Of a DNA stretch of 62,293 nt, positions 1 to 7,545 are shown piece by piece (position 1 is the stretch's first letter; every line of letters begins with the position of its first letter). Below the pieces are notes generated by a model, which saw only the letters and a list, made by a program, of their open reading frames with translations, was not told where the DNA came from and made no database searches. Origin of the DNA: JAFIHK01 sp041441455 (GTDB taxonomy: Bacteria > Bacteroidota > Bacteroidia > Bacteroidales > UBA932); contig JASDTB010000064.1 of the NCBI GenBank assembly GCA_041441455.1, forward strand, positions 1 to 62,293, read 5' to 3'. The translations under genes and the position numbers were made by a program.

Positions 1-396
1 CAGGAGGAGACTAAAATAATTCAATCCGACCAAGAGGGTCTCTCTTCGGCAGTGCCCCTATCAACCTCATTCTTTATCAAAGACTCTCTAAAACACTATG
101 ATATTCAGATAACAGCAAGAATGACTCCTGAATTTAAATTGAGTTCATTACCACTTCGTCTGATATTAAAAGACCCGTTAGAGAATACCTATTGCGACAC
201 TCTCAAATTGGGAGTCCGTCAAGTTGCGGGTAATCCAGAGATCAAAAAAACAGGTTTGTGGACAGATTATCGTTGGAGATATAGAGAGGATGTGTCGTTT
301 AATAGAAGAGGGAAGTGGTTATTCACATTCAAACATATACACACAAAAGACATCAAAGGAATCAAAGAGATAGGTGTAACATTGAGAGAAAGATAG
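1..396 (+). CDS. gldH: GldH-like gliding motility lipoprotein, 3' part
   Basis: The frame is open from the first base of the window, so the start and lipoprotein signal lie upstream; a GTG at 52 is unlikely to be the true start. The visible 131 residues resemble the C-terminal two thirds of the GldH family, which are outer-membrane lipoproteins linked to gliding and type IX secretion in Bacteroidota. Matching family features are a 'YDIQITARMTPEF' strand, the 'LILKDPLENTY' segment, a 'NRRGKWLFTF' core and a terminal 'GIKEIGVTL' strand. The stop lies 1 nt before the trmB start, so the two are probably co-transcribed. Many non-gliding Bacteroidales keep gldH, so gliding should not be inferred. 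The family call is from pattern memory only. Confidence 0.7.
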   Translation, partial: QEETKIIQSDQEGLSSAVPLSTSFFIKDSLKHYDIQITARMTPEFKLSSLPLRLILKDPLENTYCDTLKLGVRQVAGNPEIKKTGLWTDYRWRYREDVSFNRRGKWLFTFKHIHTKDIKGIKEIGVTLRER

Positions 397-397
397 T

Positions 398-1111
398 ATG
401 GGAAAAGATAAATTAAGAAGATTCGAAGAGAATAAATCGTTTAGTTGTTTATATCAGCCGGAATTTGAAGATGTTTTCAGAACAGATTATCATCTAAAAG
501 GGTTATGGCATAAAGAGGTGTTCAAAAACGATAATCCTATTGTTCTCGAATTAGGGTGTGGAAGAGGAGAGTATACCGTTGACATGGCAAAAGAGTTCCC
601 AGAAAAAAACTTTATCGGGATCGACATCAAAGGGGCAAGGTTGTGGAGAGGAGCAAAGAGTGTTGTAGAGGAGAAGATTCCAAATGCAGCCTTTGTGCGA
701 TGCAGAATTGAGTTCATCGACTCATTATTTGCTGCAGGGGAGGTGTCTGAAGTCTGGATAACTTTTGCTGATCCTCAAATCAGACGCGATAACAAAAGAC
801 TTACTGGTGTTCAGTTTTTGGAGAAATATATGACCTTTATGAAGAACAACGGCTTAGTCCACTTAAAGACAGACAGTCCATATCTTCATGAGTTTACATG
901 TGCGCTAGTAAAACAATCGGGTTACGAAATTCTTGAGGAGAATAAAGATATCTATGGATCGGGAAGAGCAGACAAAATTTTGTCAATCAAAACTCACTAC
1001 GAAAAGCAATACCTAGAAAGAGGAATACCGATCACATATCTTAGCTTTCAACTGAACCAAGATATCCGACCGGTATTTCCAGAATGGGATCCAGAGTTAT
1101 ACCCCAGATAA
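398..1111 (+). CDS. trmB: tRNA (guanine-N7-)-methyltransferase
   Basis: This enzyme uses S-adenosylmethionine to make m7G46 in the variable loop of tRNAs. The 237-residue protein has the Rossmann motif I 'ELGCGRG' at residues 51-57, a 'NFIGIDIKGARLW' strand typical of TrmB, an 'ITFADPQIRR' motif IV region and 'HLKTDS' near residue 160. Family members usually have 'FPDP' where this one has 'FADP'. The length is normal for the family. It starts 1 nt after the gldH stop and ends tail-to-tail with the membrane protein on the other strand. Confidence 0.95.
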   Translation: MGKDKLRRFEENKSFSCLYQPEFEDVFRTDYHLKGLWHKEVFKNDNPIVLELGCGRGEYTVDMAKEFPEKNFIGIDIKGARLWRGAKSVVEEKIPNAAFVRCRIEFIDSLFAAGEVSEVWITFADPQIRRDNKRLTGVQFLEKYMTFMKNNGLVHLKTDSPYLHEFTCALVKQSGYEILEENKDIYGSGRADKILSIKTHYEKQYLERGIPITYLSFQLNQDIRPVFPEWDPELYPR

Positions 1112-1118
1112 ACTGAGA

Positions 1119-1601
1119 TTACTCTTGACTATTATTTCTTGATGCGTACTCAATCATTCTTGCGAGTCTGTACACATCTCTTCTTTGTCCACTCATAGCG
1201 ATAGGATTTTCGCTAAATTCAATAACTATCTGATCTTCGTACATTCTCATAAAACGAATAAACGGAGATTTATGTCTAAATACTAATGTGTTGTCAAATT
1301 GATCAATTTGAATGAAGTTATTTTCACTCATAATTCTCATTATTGACTCTTTATCATTTTCAAAGGTACTTGAAAGGAAAACCTTCTTTGTAATATAACC
1401 GAAAAACGGATATATAAACGAGAAAAATAGTAGGAATCCAATTAGTTGCCATTTTGTATCTTGTCTGAAAAGAGCTTCGTATTTAAACTCCGATCCAGAA
1501 ATGAGAGAGAAGATAACAAGAAACAGAACGAGATAAACTGCTAGATATACAAGATATTTAGCTACTCGAATAAAATACCTTTTGAAATCAAAATTATTCA
1601 T
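1119..1601 (-). CDS. conserved two-TM membrane protein of unknown function
   Basis: No family was recognised. The 160-residue protein has two hydrophobic spans, about residues 14-35 and 50-72, followed by a soluble C-terminal half of about 85 residues with alternating basic and aromatic residues ('KSPFIRFMRMYEDQIVIEF'). This suggests a small cytoplasmic domain on a membrane hairpin. It starts 23 nt downstream of the ROK kinase stop on the same strand, so it is probably the second gene of that operon. Function is not predicted. Confidence 0.8.
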   Translation of the reverse strand: MNNFDFKRYFIRVAKYLVYLAVYLVLFLVIFSLISGSEFKYEALFRQDTKWQLIGFLLFFSFIYPFFGYITKKVFLSSTFENDKESIMRIMSENNFIQIDQFDNTLVFRHKSPFIRFMRMYEDQIVIEFSENPIAMSGQRRDVYRLARMIEYASRNNSQE

Positions 1602-1624
1602 ATACTGTTGTTTTAAAAGTACAA

Positions 1625-2587
1625 TTATTTGTTAAGCTCTTTCCATGCAAGAGCTGATGATCCTAAAATTGCAGCATTCTCTTCGTCAAGGCCAGAGATT
1701 AAGAGTTTAACTTTACCTTTCCAAATTGATAGCAAATTGTCTTCCATAGATTTTCTACATGGGTCAAGAATCAATTTTTTCGATTTAGCTAATCCCCCAA
1801 ATAGGAAAATTGCTTCAGGAGTAGTTATAGCTACTAGATCGGCAAGAGCCTCTCCTAAAATCTTTCCAGTTGTCTCAAATGCAGCGTTTGCAAGTTTGTC
1901 ACCACTTTGTGCTGCTATAAAAATATCCTTCGATGTTAATTGATTAAATGTGAACTCTCTTAAAACTGAAGGAGTGTTTTCGTTTACCATTAGGTCAAAT
2001 GCTGTTCTTTTTAAACCTGGAGCCGACACATAAGTCTCTAAGCAACCTTTTCTCCCGCAGCCACAGCTTCTTCCACCTCTTTTGTAGGCAATATGTCCAT
2101 ACTCGCCAGCAAATCCGTCGTGCCCATAAAGCACCTCTCCATTAACCACAAATCCACTACCAAGTCCTGTTCCTAATGTGATTACTACAAAGTTTTTCAT
2201 TCCCTTTGCACCGCCGTAAATCATCTCTCCAATAGCAGCAGCATTTGCATCATTAGTCAAAACTACAGGAATTCCACCAAACAGAACCTTTAATTTTTCA
2301 GCAATAGGAAGATTGTCTTTCCAAAGAAGGTTTGCAGCAGACTCTATACAACCTGTGTAGTAGTTTCCGTTAGGAGCACCAATTCCAATTCCTAAAATCT
2401 TGTGACTAAAATCTAATTTTCCTGCAATTTCTAGAATACCATCACGAATGGCAATGATATAATCGTCAAAGTTTTGAAAAGAGTTTGTAGGGAAACTGTC
2501 GCATGCGTGAATTGCCCCTGTTTCGTCAACGAGTGCATAAACAGTATTTGTGCCTCCGATGTCTATGCCTGCCACTAAGTTTTTCAT
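1625..2587 (-). CDS. ROK-family sugar kinase (glucokinase-like)
   Basis: ROK proteins phosphorylate glucose or related sugars, or act as repressors. No N-terminal helix-turn-helix is present, so this is a kinase. The ATP-binding motif 'GIDIGGTN' is at residues 7-14, the catalytic Asp of 'NDANAA' is at 113, and the zinc-site 'EYGH' (His165) plus Cys175/177/182 in 'CGCGRKGCLE' are intact. I use the ATG at 2587; a TTG nine bases upstream is in frame, but family members start close to this ATG. A TAGCTTTG promoter box lies 34 nt upstream. The sugar is not known: glucose, N-acetylmannosamine, allose and fructose kinases all share these motifs. Confidence 0.9.
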   Translation of the reverse strand: MKNLVAGIDIGGTNTVYALVDETGAIHACDSFPTNSFQNFDDYIIAIRDGILEIAGKLDFSHKILGIGIGAPNGNYYTGCIESAANLLWKDNLPIAEKLKVLFGGIPVVLTNDANAAAIGEMIYGGAKGMKNFVVITLGTGLGSGFVVNGEVLYGHDGFAGEYGHIAYKRGGRSCGCGRKGCLETYVSAPGLKRTAFDLMVNENTPSVLREFTFNQLTSKDIFIAAQSGDKLANAAFETTGKILGEALADLVAITTPEAIFLFGGLAKSKKLILDPCRKSMEDNLLSIWKGKVKLLISGLDEENAAILGSSALAWKELNK

Positions 2588-2621
2588 ATGTATCAATTGT
2601 GGTTTAATATTTGTAACCCTG

Positions 2622-2629
2622 CAAAGCTA
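2622..2629 (-). promoter_or_regulatory. -7 promoter box for the ROK kinase operon
   Basis: On the minus strand this reads TAGCTTTG, an exact match to the Bacteroidota -7 consensus TAnnTTTG, 34 nt before the ROK start codon. A divergent box on the plus strand lies 21 nt away. No clear -33 TTG was seen. Confidence 0.5.
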
Positions 2630-2650
2630 TAAAAATCTGCTAAAAATTGC

Positions 2651-2658
2651 TACTTTTG
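2651..2658 (+). promoter_or_regulatory. -7 promoter box for the coiled-coil protein-hemW pair
   Basis: TACTTTTG matches TAnnTTTG exactly and lies 28 nt before the ATG at 2687. Its position argues against the GTG at 2666, which would leave almost no leader. Confidence 0.5.
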
Positions 2659-2686
2659 TAGCATTGTGCAACTAAAAATTACTGTT

Positions 2687-3553
2687 ATGGATACGGAAAA
2701 AAAATTAAAATCGCTGGTTATTGCAATGTCTGCCGTGGCAATCATTCTTGCTGTTGTTCTCGTGTGGGTGTGGACAGATAAGAACAGCGTGGTGAAGGAG
2801 CTTTCAGTAGATAAAGATCAGCTAACAGAGCAACTTGGTCAGCTTAAAACAGACTATGAAAGTCTCACAACCAACAATGACAGTCTTAATACACAGCTAG
2901 AGAGAGAGAGAATTAAGGTCGAAGAGCTGATAGAGAGAGTTAAAAAAACCGATGCATCAAACAGAGCAAGAATTAGATCTTACGAAAAAGAGTTAGGAAC
3001 ACTAAGAAGTATAATGAGAGGATATATTATTCAGATTGACTCTTTGAATACTCTTAATATTTCGCTCCGTAAAGATGCTGCGCAAGCAAGAGACGAAGCT
3101 CAGCAATCGCGCCAGAAGTATGATGATCTAAGATCTACTACCGATCAATATGCTAAAAAGGTTGAGATGGGTGCAAGATTAAAGGGTCGTGGATTTAATG
3201 TGATTGCAATCACTTCATCTAACAAGGATACAGAAAGGAGCAGCAGAACTGCAAAGCTTAAGGCTTGTATGAGTCTTGTTGAGAATACTTTGGCAGAGAG
3301 AGGCCCAAGAAAAATTTACATCAGAGTGAAAGGTCCAGACGGAGTGTTGATGACTACATCGCAACAACAGATTTTCACTGCTGCAGGAGAGCAGATGATC
3401 TACTCTGCAGTTAGAGATGTGGACTACCAAGGGGCTGAAGTTGAGATTTGCATTTACTATGCAAACAATCAAAAATTTGAGAAGGGTGTTTACAACATCG
3501 ACTTCTACACCGAAGAGGGTAAGTTAGGTTCTGCAGACATTTTATTGAGATAA
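2687..3553 (+). CDS. membrane-anchored coiled-coil protein, unknown function
   Basis: The 288-residue protein has one transmembrane segment at about residues 9-30, then a long heptad-rich coiled coil (about 35-165) rich in Glu, Gln, Lys and Leu. A compact C-terminal domain of about 110 residues follows, with strands such as 'KIYIRVKGPDGVLM' and 'AEVEICIYYANN'. The topology suggests a periplasmic domain held off the inner membrane by the coil. Related Bacteroidales proteins are sometimes labelled ParA-like, but there is no P-loop here, so that label is unsupported. The ATG at 2687 is preferred over the in-frame GTG at 2666. hemW follows after 6 nt. Confidence 0.85.
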   Translation: MDTEKKLKSLVIAMSAVAIILAVVLVWVWTDKNSVVKELSVDKDQLTEQLGQLKTDYESLTTNNDSLNTQLERERIKVEELIERVKKTDASNRARIRSYEKELGTLRSIMRGYIIQIDSLNTLNISLRKDAAQARDEAQQSRQKYDDLRSTTDQYAKKVEMGARLKGRGFNVIAITSSNKDTERSSRTAKLKACMSLVENTLAERGPRKIYIRVKGPDGVLMTTSQQQIFTAAGEQMIYSAVRDVDYQGAEVEICIYYANNQKFEKGVYNIDFYTEEGKLGSADILLR

Positions 3554-3559
3554 AATAAA

Positions 3560-4699
3560 TTGTCAGGAATCTACATTCATATTCCATTTTGTTCGAGGTT
3601 TTGCATCTATTGCGACTTCTACTCAACTACTGAGCGTAACCAAATGGAGACCTTTGTGCAAACCCTCAAACAAGAGATTGCAATAAGGAGTAACTTTTTT
3701 AAAGCAAGGGGTACTTTTCCAGAGACTATATATTTCGGAGGAGGTACCCCTTCTCTTTTGTCTCCATCAAATCTCCAAGAGATTATAGAGAAGCTGACCG
3801 AGGTAAATTTAGTACTCCCCAGTCATCTTAAAGAGGTGACTATGGAGGTAAATCCAGACGATGCTACATTTGAGTATCTGTCTGCATTGAAGAGTATTGG
3901 AATTACCAGGCTTAGTATGGGGATTCAATCATTTCATGACGAACATCTCAAATGGATGAATCGAAGACACGATTCGAAACAGGCTTTAACGGCATTCGAA
4001 AATGCGAGAAGGGCTGGTTTCGAAAATATAAGTTTAGATCTGATATTTGGATTCGAAAAGTTGACAAACGAACTTTGGGCGGATAATCTTAAAATAATCG
4101 CAAAACTTCGTCCCGAGCACATATCTGCATACCAACTAAGTATAGAGCCCGACAGTGTATTGGGAAAGATGTATGATAAGGGAGACTACTCCCTTCCCGA
4201 TGACGACTTCTGCCAAAGGCAATACCAATTCATGCAGACGCATTTAGCAAACGAGGGATATAACCAGTACGAAGTCTCAAATTTCTCTCTAAAAGGGAGA
4301 GAGTCTATGCACAACAGCTCCTATTGGACTCATGAGCCATACCTTGGCCTTGGCCCAGCAGCTCACTCTTTTGACGGAAGAGAGAGGTCGTGGAATGTTT
4401 CAGACATTCAATTATATATAGACGGTATAGCTAAAGGGGTACCTTCGGTTGATAGCGAGGTGTTGTCGAAAAAGGAGCTCATCAACGAAAAGATTATGTT
4501 GAGACTGAGAGTCTGCGAGGGGTTAAATATTGATGAGATTAGTAACTGCATGAGCGAAGAAGAACTTGTTTTATTTAAAGAGCAAGTATTAAAGCAGACC
4601 AATAAGGGTAACCTAATTCTCAATGAATCGGGCAAAATAAAAATACCGCCAGAAAAACTTTTTGTTTCCGACGGTATTATAAGAGATTTACTATTGTAA
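3560..4699 (+). CDS. hemW: radical SAM heme chaperone HemW
   Basis: HemW proteins resemble coproporphyrinogen dehydrogenase HemN but act in heme delivery; many genomes mislabel them as HemN. Residues 11, 15 and 18 form the CxxxCxxC [4Fe-4S] motif (CSRFCIYC), followed by 'YFGGGTPSLL' and 'TMEVNPD', both standard in the family. The fourth Cys that distinguishes HemN (CxxxCxxCxC) is absent, since the motif continues 'CDFYS'. The only suitable start is TTG, 6 nt after the preceding stop; the protein then begins 'MSGIYIHIPFC', matching family N-termini exactly. The C-terminal HemW domain is present. Confidence 0.92.
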   Translation: MSGIYIHIPFCSRFCIYCDFYSTTERNQMETFVQTLKQEIAIRSNFFKARGTFPETIYFGGGTPSLLSPSNLQEIIEKLTEVNLVLPSHLKEVTMEVNPDDATFEYLSALKSIGITRLSMGIQSFHDEHLKWMNRRHDSKQALTAFENARRAGFENISLDLIFGFEKLTNELWADNLKIIAKLRPEHISAYQLSIEPDSVLGKMYDKGDYSLPDDDFCQRQYQFMQTHLANEGYNQYEVSNFSLKGRESMHNSSYWTHEPYLGLGPAAHSFDGRERSWNVSDIQLYIDGIAKGVPSVDSEVLSKKELINEKIMLRLRVCEGLNIDEISNCMSEEELVLFKEQVLKQTNKGNLILNESGKIKIPPEKLFVSDGIIRDLLL

Positions 4700-4717
4700 A
4701 TAATCAGATCTTTCCGA

Positions 4718-5380
4718 TTAGATAATTCCGTTTGCTTTCAAGTAAGCATTTAGTGCGATGATAATAAAACCAGCTACAACTACAGTTGCATAAACTTGAG
4801 CAACTACTTGCCAACGCTTAATCCAGATTGAGTTGTTTGCTCCAAGTGTTTGGAATGCACTCCAAAAACCATGGCTTAGGTGGAACCACAAAGCGATGAA
4901 CCAAACTATGTAAGCAATTGTGAAATAAAGACTACCGAAGATTTGCTCCATCAACATATTTGGATCTTCTGCCTCTTGACCCAAAAATTCAGGAAGTTGC
5001 ATCTTTGCCCAAAAGTGTGTAAGGTGAAATGCAAGGAAACCTAGAACAATAATTCCAAGTACGAACATGTTTTTTGCAGCCCAAGAATCAGATTTACCAG
5101 TATGAGAAACTGCATATCTTTCATTACCTCTTGCTTTTAGATTGGTAATAGTAAGGTAACCAGCATAAATGATGTGAATCACAAAACCAGCAGCAAGTAC
5201 CGGAACCATAATCTTAATAAGAGGCATGCTCATGAATTCGCAAGCAGCCTCAAAAGCCTCAGGGCTGATTAACGAGGTACCGTTTGCAATCAGGTGCACA
5301 ACTAAGAAAATCATTAGAAAAAGACCGGATATACTCATGATGAGTTTTTTTCCGATAGAAGAGGTAAATATATTTCCCAT
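4718..5380 (-). CDS. sdhC: succinate dehydrogenase/fumarate reductase cytochrome b558 subunit
   Basis: This is the five-helix diheme membrane anchor of the Bacteroidota-type succinate:quinone oxidoreductase. The 220-residue protein shows 'VVHLIANG' with His29, plus His69, His119/122 and His167/170 in predicted helices, the usual heme-ligand pattern. Its N-terminus 'SSIGKKLIMSISGLF' is characteristic. The normal sdhC-sdhA-sdhB operon is not here: downstream on the same strand is only the convergent hemW, so sdhA and sdhB must lie elsewhere. A promoter box lies 40 nt upstream. Confidence 0.9.
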   Translation of the reverse strand: MGNIFTSSIGKKLIMSISGLFLMIFLVVHLIANGTSLISPEAFEAACEFMSMPLIKIMVPVLAAGFVIHIIYAGYLTITNLKARGNERYAVSHTGKSDSWAAKNMFVLGIIVLGFLAFHLTHFWAKMQLPEFLGQEAEDPNMLMEQIFGSLYFTIAYIVWFIALWFHLSHGFWSAFQTLGANNSIWIKRWQVVAQVYATVVVAGFIIIALNAYLKANGII

Positions 5381-5420
5381 TTTATTATTAGTTTATTATT
5401 GTCTTCGGTTTAATTGCGTG

Positions 5421-5428
5421 CAAAGATA
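5421..5428 (-). promoter_or_regulatory. -7 promoter box for sdhC
   Basis: The minus strand reads TATCTTTG, an exact TAnnTTTG match 40 nt before the sdhC ATG. It lies back to back with the pyrH promoter. Confidence 0.5.
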
Positions 5429-5437
5429 ATCGCTTGC

Positions 5438-5468
5438 TTGTAATTATCATAATATTTGGCTACTTTTG
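5438..5468 (+). promoter_or_regulatory. promoter of pyrH-frr
   Basis: A TTG at 5438-5440 and TACTTTTG at 5461-5468 are separated by 20 nt, which fits Bacteroidota -33/-7 spacing. The -7 box ends 46 nt before the pyrH ATG. Confidence 0.55.
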
Positions 5469-5514
5469 TTCAATCGTATATGTTTAAAGTTCCTAATTTA
5501 ATATCTGGAAATAA

Positions 5515-6225
5515 ATGAAATACAAGAGAGTGCTATTAAAATTGAGTGGCGAAAGTCTAGGAGGTGACTCAGGAAGAGGTCTAGACGAAAAAATGCTCGC
5601 TCAATATGCTACCGAGATTAAATCCGTTGTCTTACAAGGAGTAGAGGTAGCCATAGTAGTTGGAGGCGGAAATATATTCAGAGGTCTCTCAGGAGTAGGA
5701 AAAGGATTCGACAGAGTAAGGGGAGATCAAATGGGTATGCTTGCAACAATCATCAACAGTATCGCTCTTTCTATGGCACTCAAAAGCGAAGGTGTAGATG
5801 CAGAGGTTTTCACTTCAACACCAATGGAGCCTTATGCAAGATACTATGTGAGAGATCATGCCGTTGCTTTTATGCAAAAAGGGGGAGTATCAATTATTGC
5901 CGGAGGAACAGGGAATCCGTTCTTTACTACAGATTCCGCATCTGCTCTTAGAGCTGTAGAGACTGGATCTGATGTGCTACTTAAAGGGACTAGAGTTGAT
6001 GGAGTCTACAATGCCGATCCTGAGAAAAATCCGTCGGCAGTTAAGTATAAGACACTATCTTTCGATAAGGCGTTGGCAGACAATCTAAAAGTTATGGACC
6101 TTACAGCTTTTGCTCTGTGCAAGGAAAATAAAATGCCTATTCTTGTTTTCGATATGAATGGAAAAGGAAATCTGGCAAAAGTCATTGCCGGCGAAGAGAT
6201 TGGAACAATTGTAAAATCAGAATAA
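5515..6225 (+). CDS. pyrH: UMP kinase
   Basis: Bacterial UMP kinase, of the amino-acid kinase fold, converts UMP to UDP with ATP in pyrimidine nucleotide synthesis. The 236-residue protein has the N-terminal 'YKRVLLKLSGESL' strand, glycine loop 'VVGGGNIFRG', 'GTGNPFFTTDSAS' for UMP binding, and 'DPEKNPSA' near residue 183. Length and motifs are typical. frr follows 27 nt downstream, the usual bacterial pyrH-frr pairing. Confidence 0.97.
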   Translation: MKYKRVLLKLSGESLGGDSGRGLDEKMLAQYATEIKSVVLQGVEVAIVVGGGNIFRGLSGVGKGFDRVRGDQMGMLATIINSIALSMALKSEGVDAEVFTSTPMEPYARYYVRDHAVAFMQKGGVSIIAGGTGNPFFTTDSASALRAVETGSDVLLKGTRVDGVYNADPEKNPSAVKYKTLSFDKALADNLKVMDLTAFALCKENKMPILVFDMNGKGNLAKVIAGEEIGTIVKSE

Positions 6226-6252
6226 CTAGCAATTATCTAATATTTATATATT

Positions 6253-6819
6253 ATGGACGTTAGCAAACAGAAGGAGGTAATTACCTCGGTAAAAGAGAAA
6301 ATGACCAAAGCTCTTCTCCATTTAGATGAGGAGCTTAAGACTTATAGGGCAGGTAAAGCCAATACAGCAGTATTCAATAATGTATCTGTTGATTATTACG
6401 GCAACCCAACACCTATACCTCAGATTGCGAGTATAACTACTCCAGATGCGAAGACTATGCTTATCCAACCTTGGGACAAGAAGATGATTCCTGCTATCGA
6501 AAAAGCAATTATGGCAGCAAATCTAGGCTTTACACCTCAAAATAATGGAGAGCACATTAGAATCAATGTTCCACCACTCACAGAGGAGCGCAGAAAAGAG
6601 TTGGTAAAAAAGGTAAAGGCAGCTGGTGAAACTGCTAAAATTAGTGTAAGGAATGCTAGAAGAGACGGAGTTGAAACTTTGAAAAAGTATCAAAAAGACG
6701 GCCTTCCAGAAGATGTAGTGAAAGATGGAGAGACAATTCTTCAAAAAGAGACCGATAATTTCAATAAAAAGATTGACGATGCTTTATCTTTGAAAGAGAA
6801 AGAGATAATGACTGTCTGA
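6253..6819 (+). CDS. frr: ribosome recycling factor
   Basis: RRF works with EF-G to split the post-termination ribosome. The 188-residue protein has the family's three-helix bundle signatures: 'LKTYRAGKANTAVFNNVSVDYYG', cut here to its core 'RAGKANTAVF', then 'LTEERRKELVKK' and 'VRNARRDG' toward the C-terminus. It is the second gene after pyrH and is followed by a strong intrinsic terminator. Confidence 0.97.
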   Translation: MDVSKQKEVITSVKEKMTKALLHLDEELKTYRAGKANTAVFNNVSVDYYGNPTPIPQIASITTPDAKTMLIQPWDKKMIPAIEKAIMAANLGFTPQNNGEHIRINVPPLTEERRKELVKKVKAAGETAKISVRNARRDGVETLKKYQKDGLPEDVVKDGETILQKETDNFNKKIDDALSLKEKEIMTV

Positions 6820-6840
6820 TTTTTCTCTGAAACATATATA

Positions 6841-6886
6841 AGAAGAGGTTTTCGTAAATTTTTCGAAGGCCTCTTCTCTTTTTTTG
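6841..6886 (+). terminator. intrinsic terminator of pyrH-frr
   Basis: A 14-bp stem pairs 6841-6854 with 6864-6877, with two G-T wobbles and a 9-nt loop. A T-rich run at 6879-6885 follows. It separates the housekeeping operon from the sigma-factor locus. Confidence 0.9.
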
Positions 6887-6895
6887 TTTAATATC

Positions 6896-6903
6896 TATCT
6901 TTG
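6896..6903 (+). promoter_or_regulatory. -7 promoter box for the ECF sigma/SusCD locus
   Basis: TATCTTTG matches TAnnTTTG exactly and overlaps the in-frame TTG at 6901, so translation must start downstream, at the ATG at 6919 or 6922. Confidence 0.55.
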
Positions 6904-6918
6904 GCCTGTTTTTACGAA

Positions 6919-7545
6919 ATGATGACCTCTAACCGAAACGAACCAATAGAAAAGCTGTTTAACGACAACTATGCTGTTCTGGTAATCTATGCCAGTCGGT
7001 TTGTGAGTTCTAGACCCCTAGCCGAAGATATTGTTCAAGAGGTTTTTACCAAAGTTTGGGAAAACAGTGTCGATAAAAAATGTTCAAAGGCATATCTATT
7101 TGCCGCAGTTCATAATTCAGCAATCAATGCTACCAAAGCAAAATCGAACAACAATCTTAAATTAGACTCAATTGATTTGTCTAATAATGAATTAAATGAA
7201 GAGAATTGCGAAAAGTTAATTGATAATATTGAGAGAGAGCATGCGATTTTTAAGGCATTAAAAAAGCTCCCACCCAGGACATTAGCAGTTATAAAAAAGA
7301 TTTACCTGGAGGAGATGAGTTATAAAGAGGCAGCTGATTCACTTGGGATGTCTGGGGGAACTGTAAAAACTCACATGTTTAGAGCAATTCGAGATCTTAG
7401 AAAATATTTCAAAGTTTTTGTAATGATTTTAGCGGTTATTATTGTCTACTATATAAAAGACAATAATATTCATGATACAGGAGGAGAACAATTTTCGGAA
7501 CAAAGCCGATGTCAAAAAGGCTTTAGAGCAGATAGATCTGTATAA
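6919..7545 (+). CDS. ECF RNA polymerase sigma factor
   Basis: The 208-residue protein has region 2 ('LFNDNYAVLVIYASRFV...AEDIVQEVF' in parts, with the core 'AEDIVQEVFTKVW') and region 4 with the helix-turn-helix 'MSYKEAADSLGMSGGTVKTH'. It ends in a hydrophobic stretch 'VMILAVIIVYYI', as Bacteroidota ECF factors often do. It should recruit RNA polymerase to the SusCD locus when released by the FecR-type protein that follows. I choose the ATG at 6919 because the open frame's TTG at 6901 lies inside the promoter box. Its last 74 nt overlap the start of the anti-sigma gene in another frame. Confidence 0.9.
   Translation: MMTSNRNEPIEKLFNDNYAVLVIYASRFVSSRPLAEDIVQEVFTKVWENSVDKKCSKAYLFAAVHNSAINATKAKSNNNLKLDSIDLSNNELNEENCEKLIDNIEREHAIFKALKKLPPRTLAVIKKIYLEEMSYKEAADSLGMSGGTVKTHMFRAIRDLRKYFKVFVMILAVIIVYYIKDNNIHDTGGEQFSEQSRCQKGFRADRSV

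Noticed and set aside
3560..4699. Oxygen-independent coproporphyrinogen dehydrogenase HemN
   Set aside because: The cluster motif is CxxxCxxC without the extra Cys of HemN, and the N-terminus is that of HemW.
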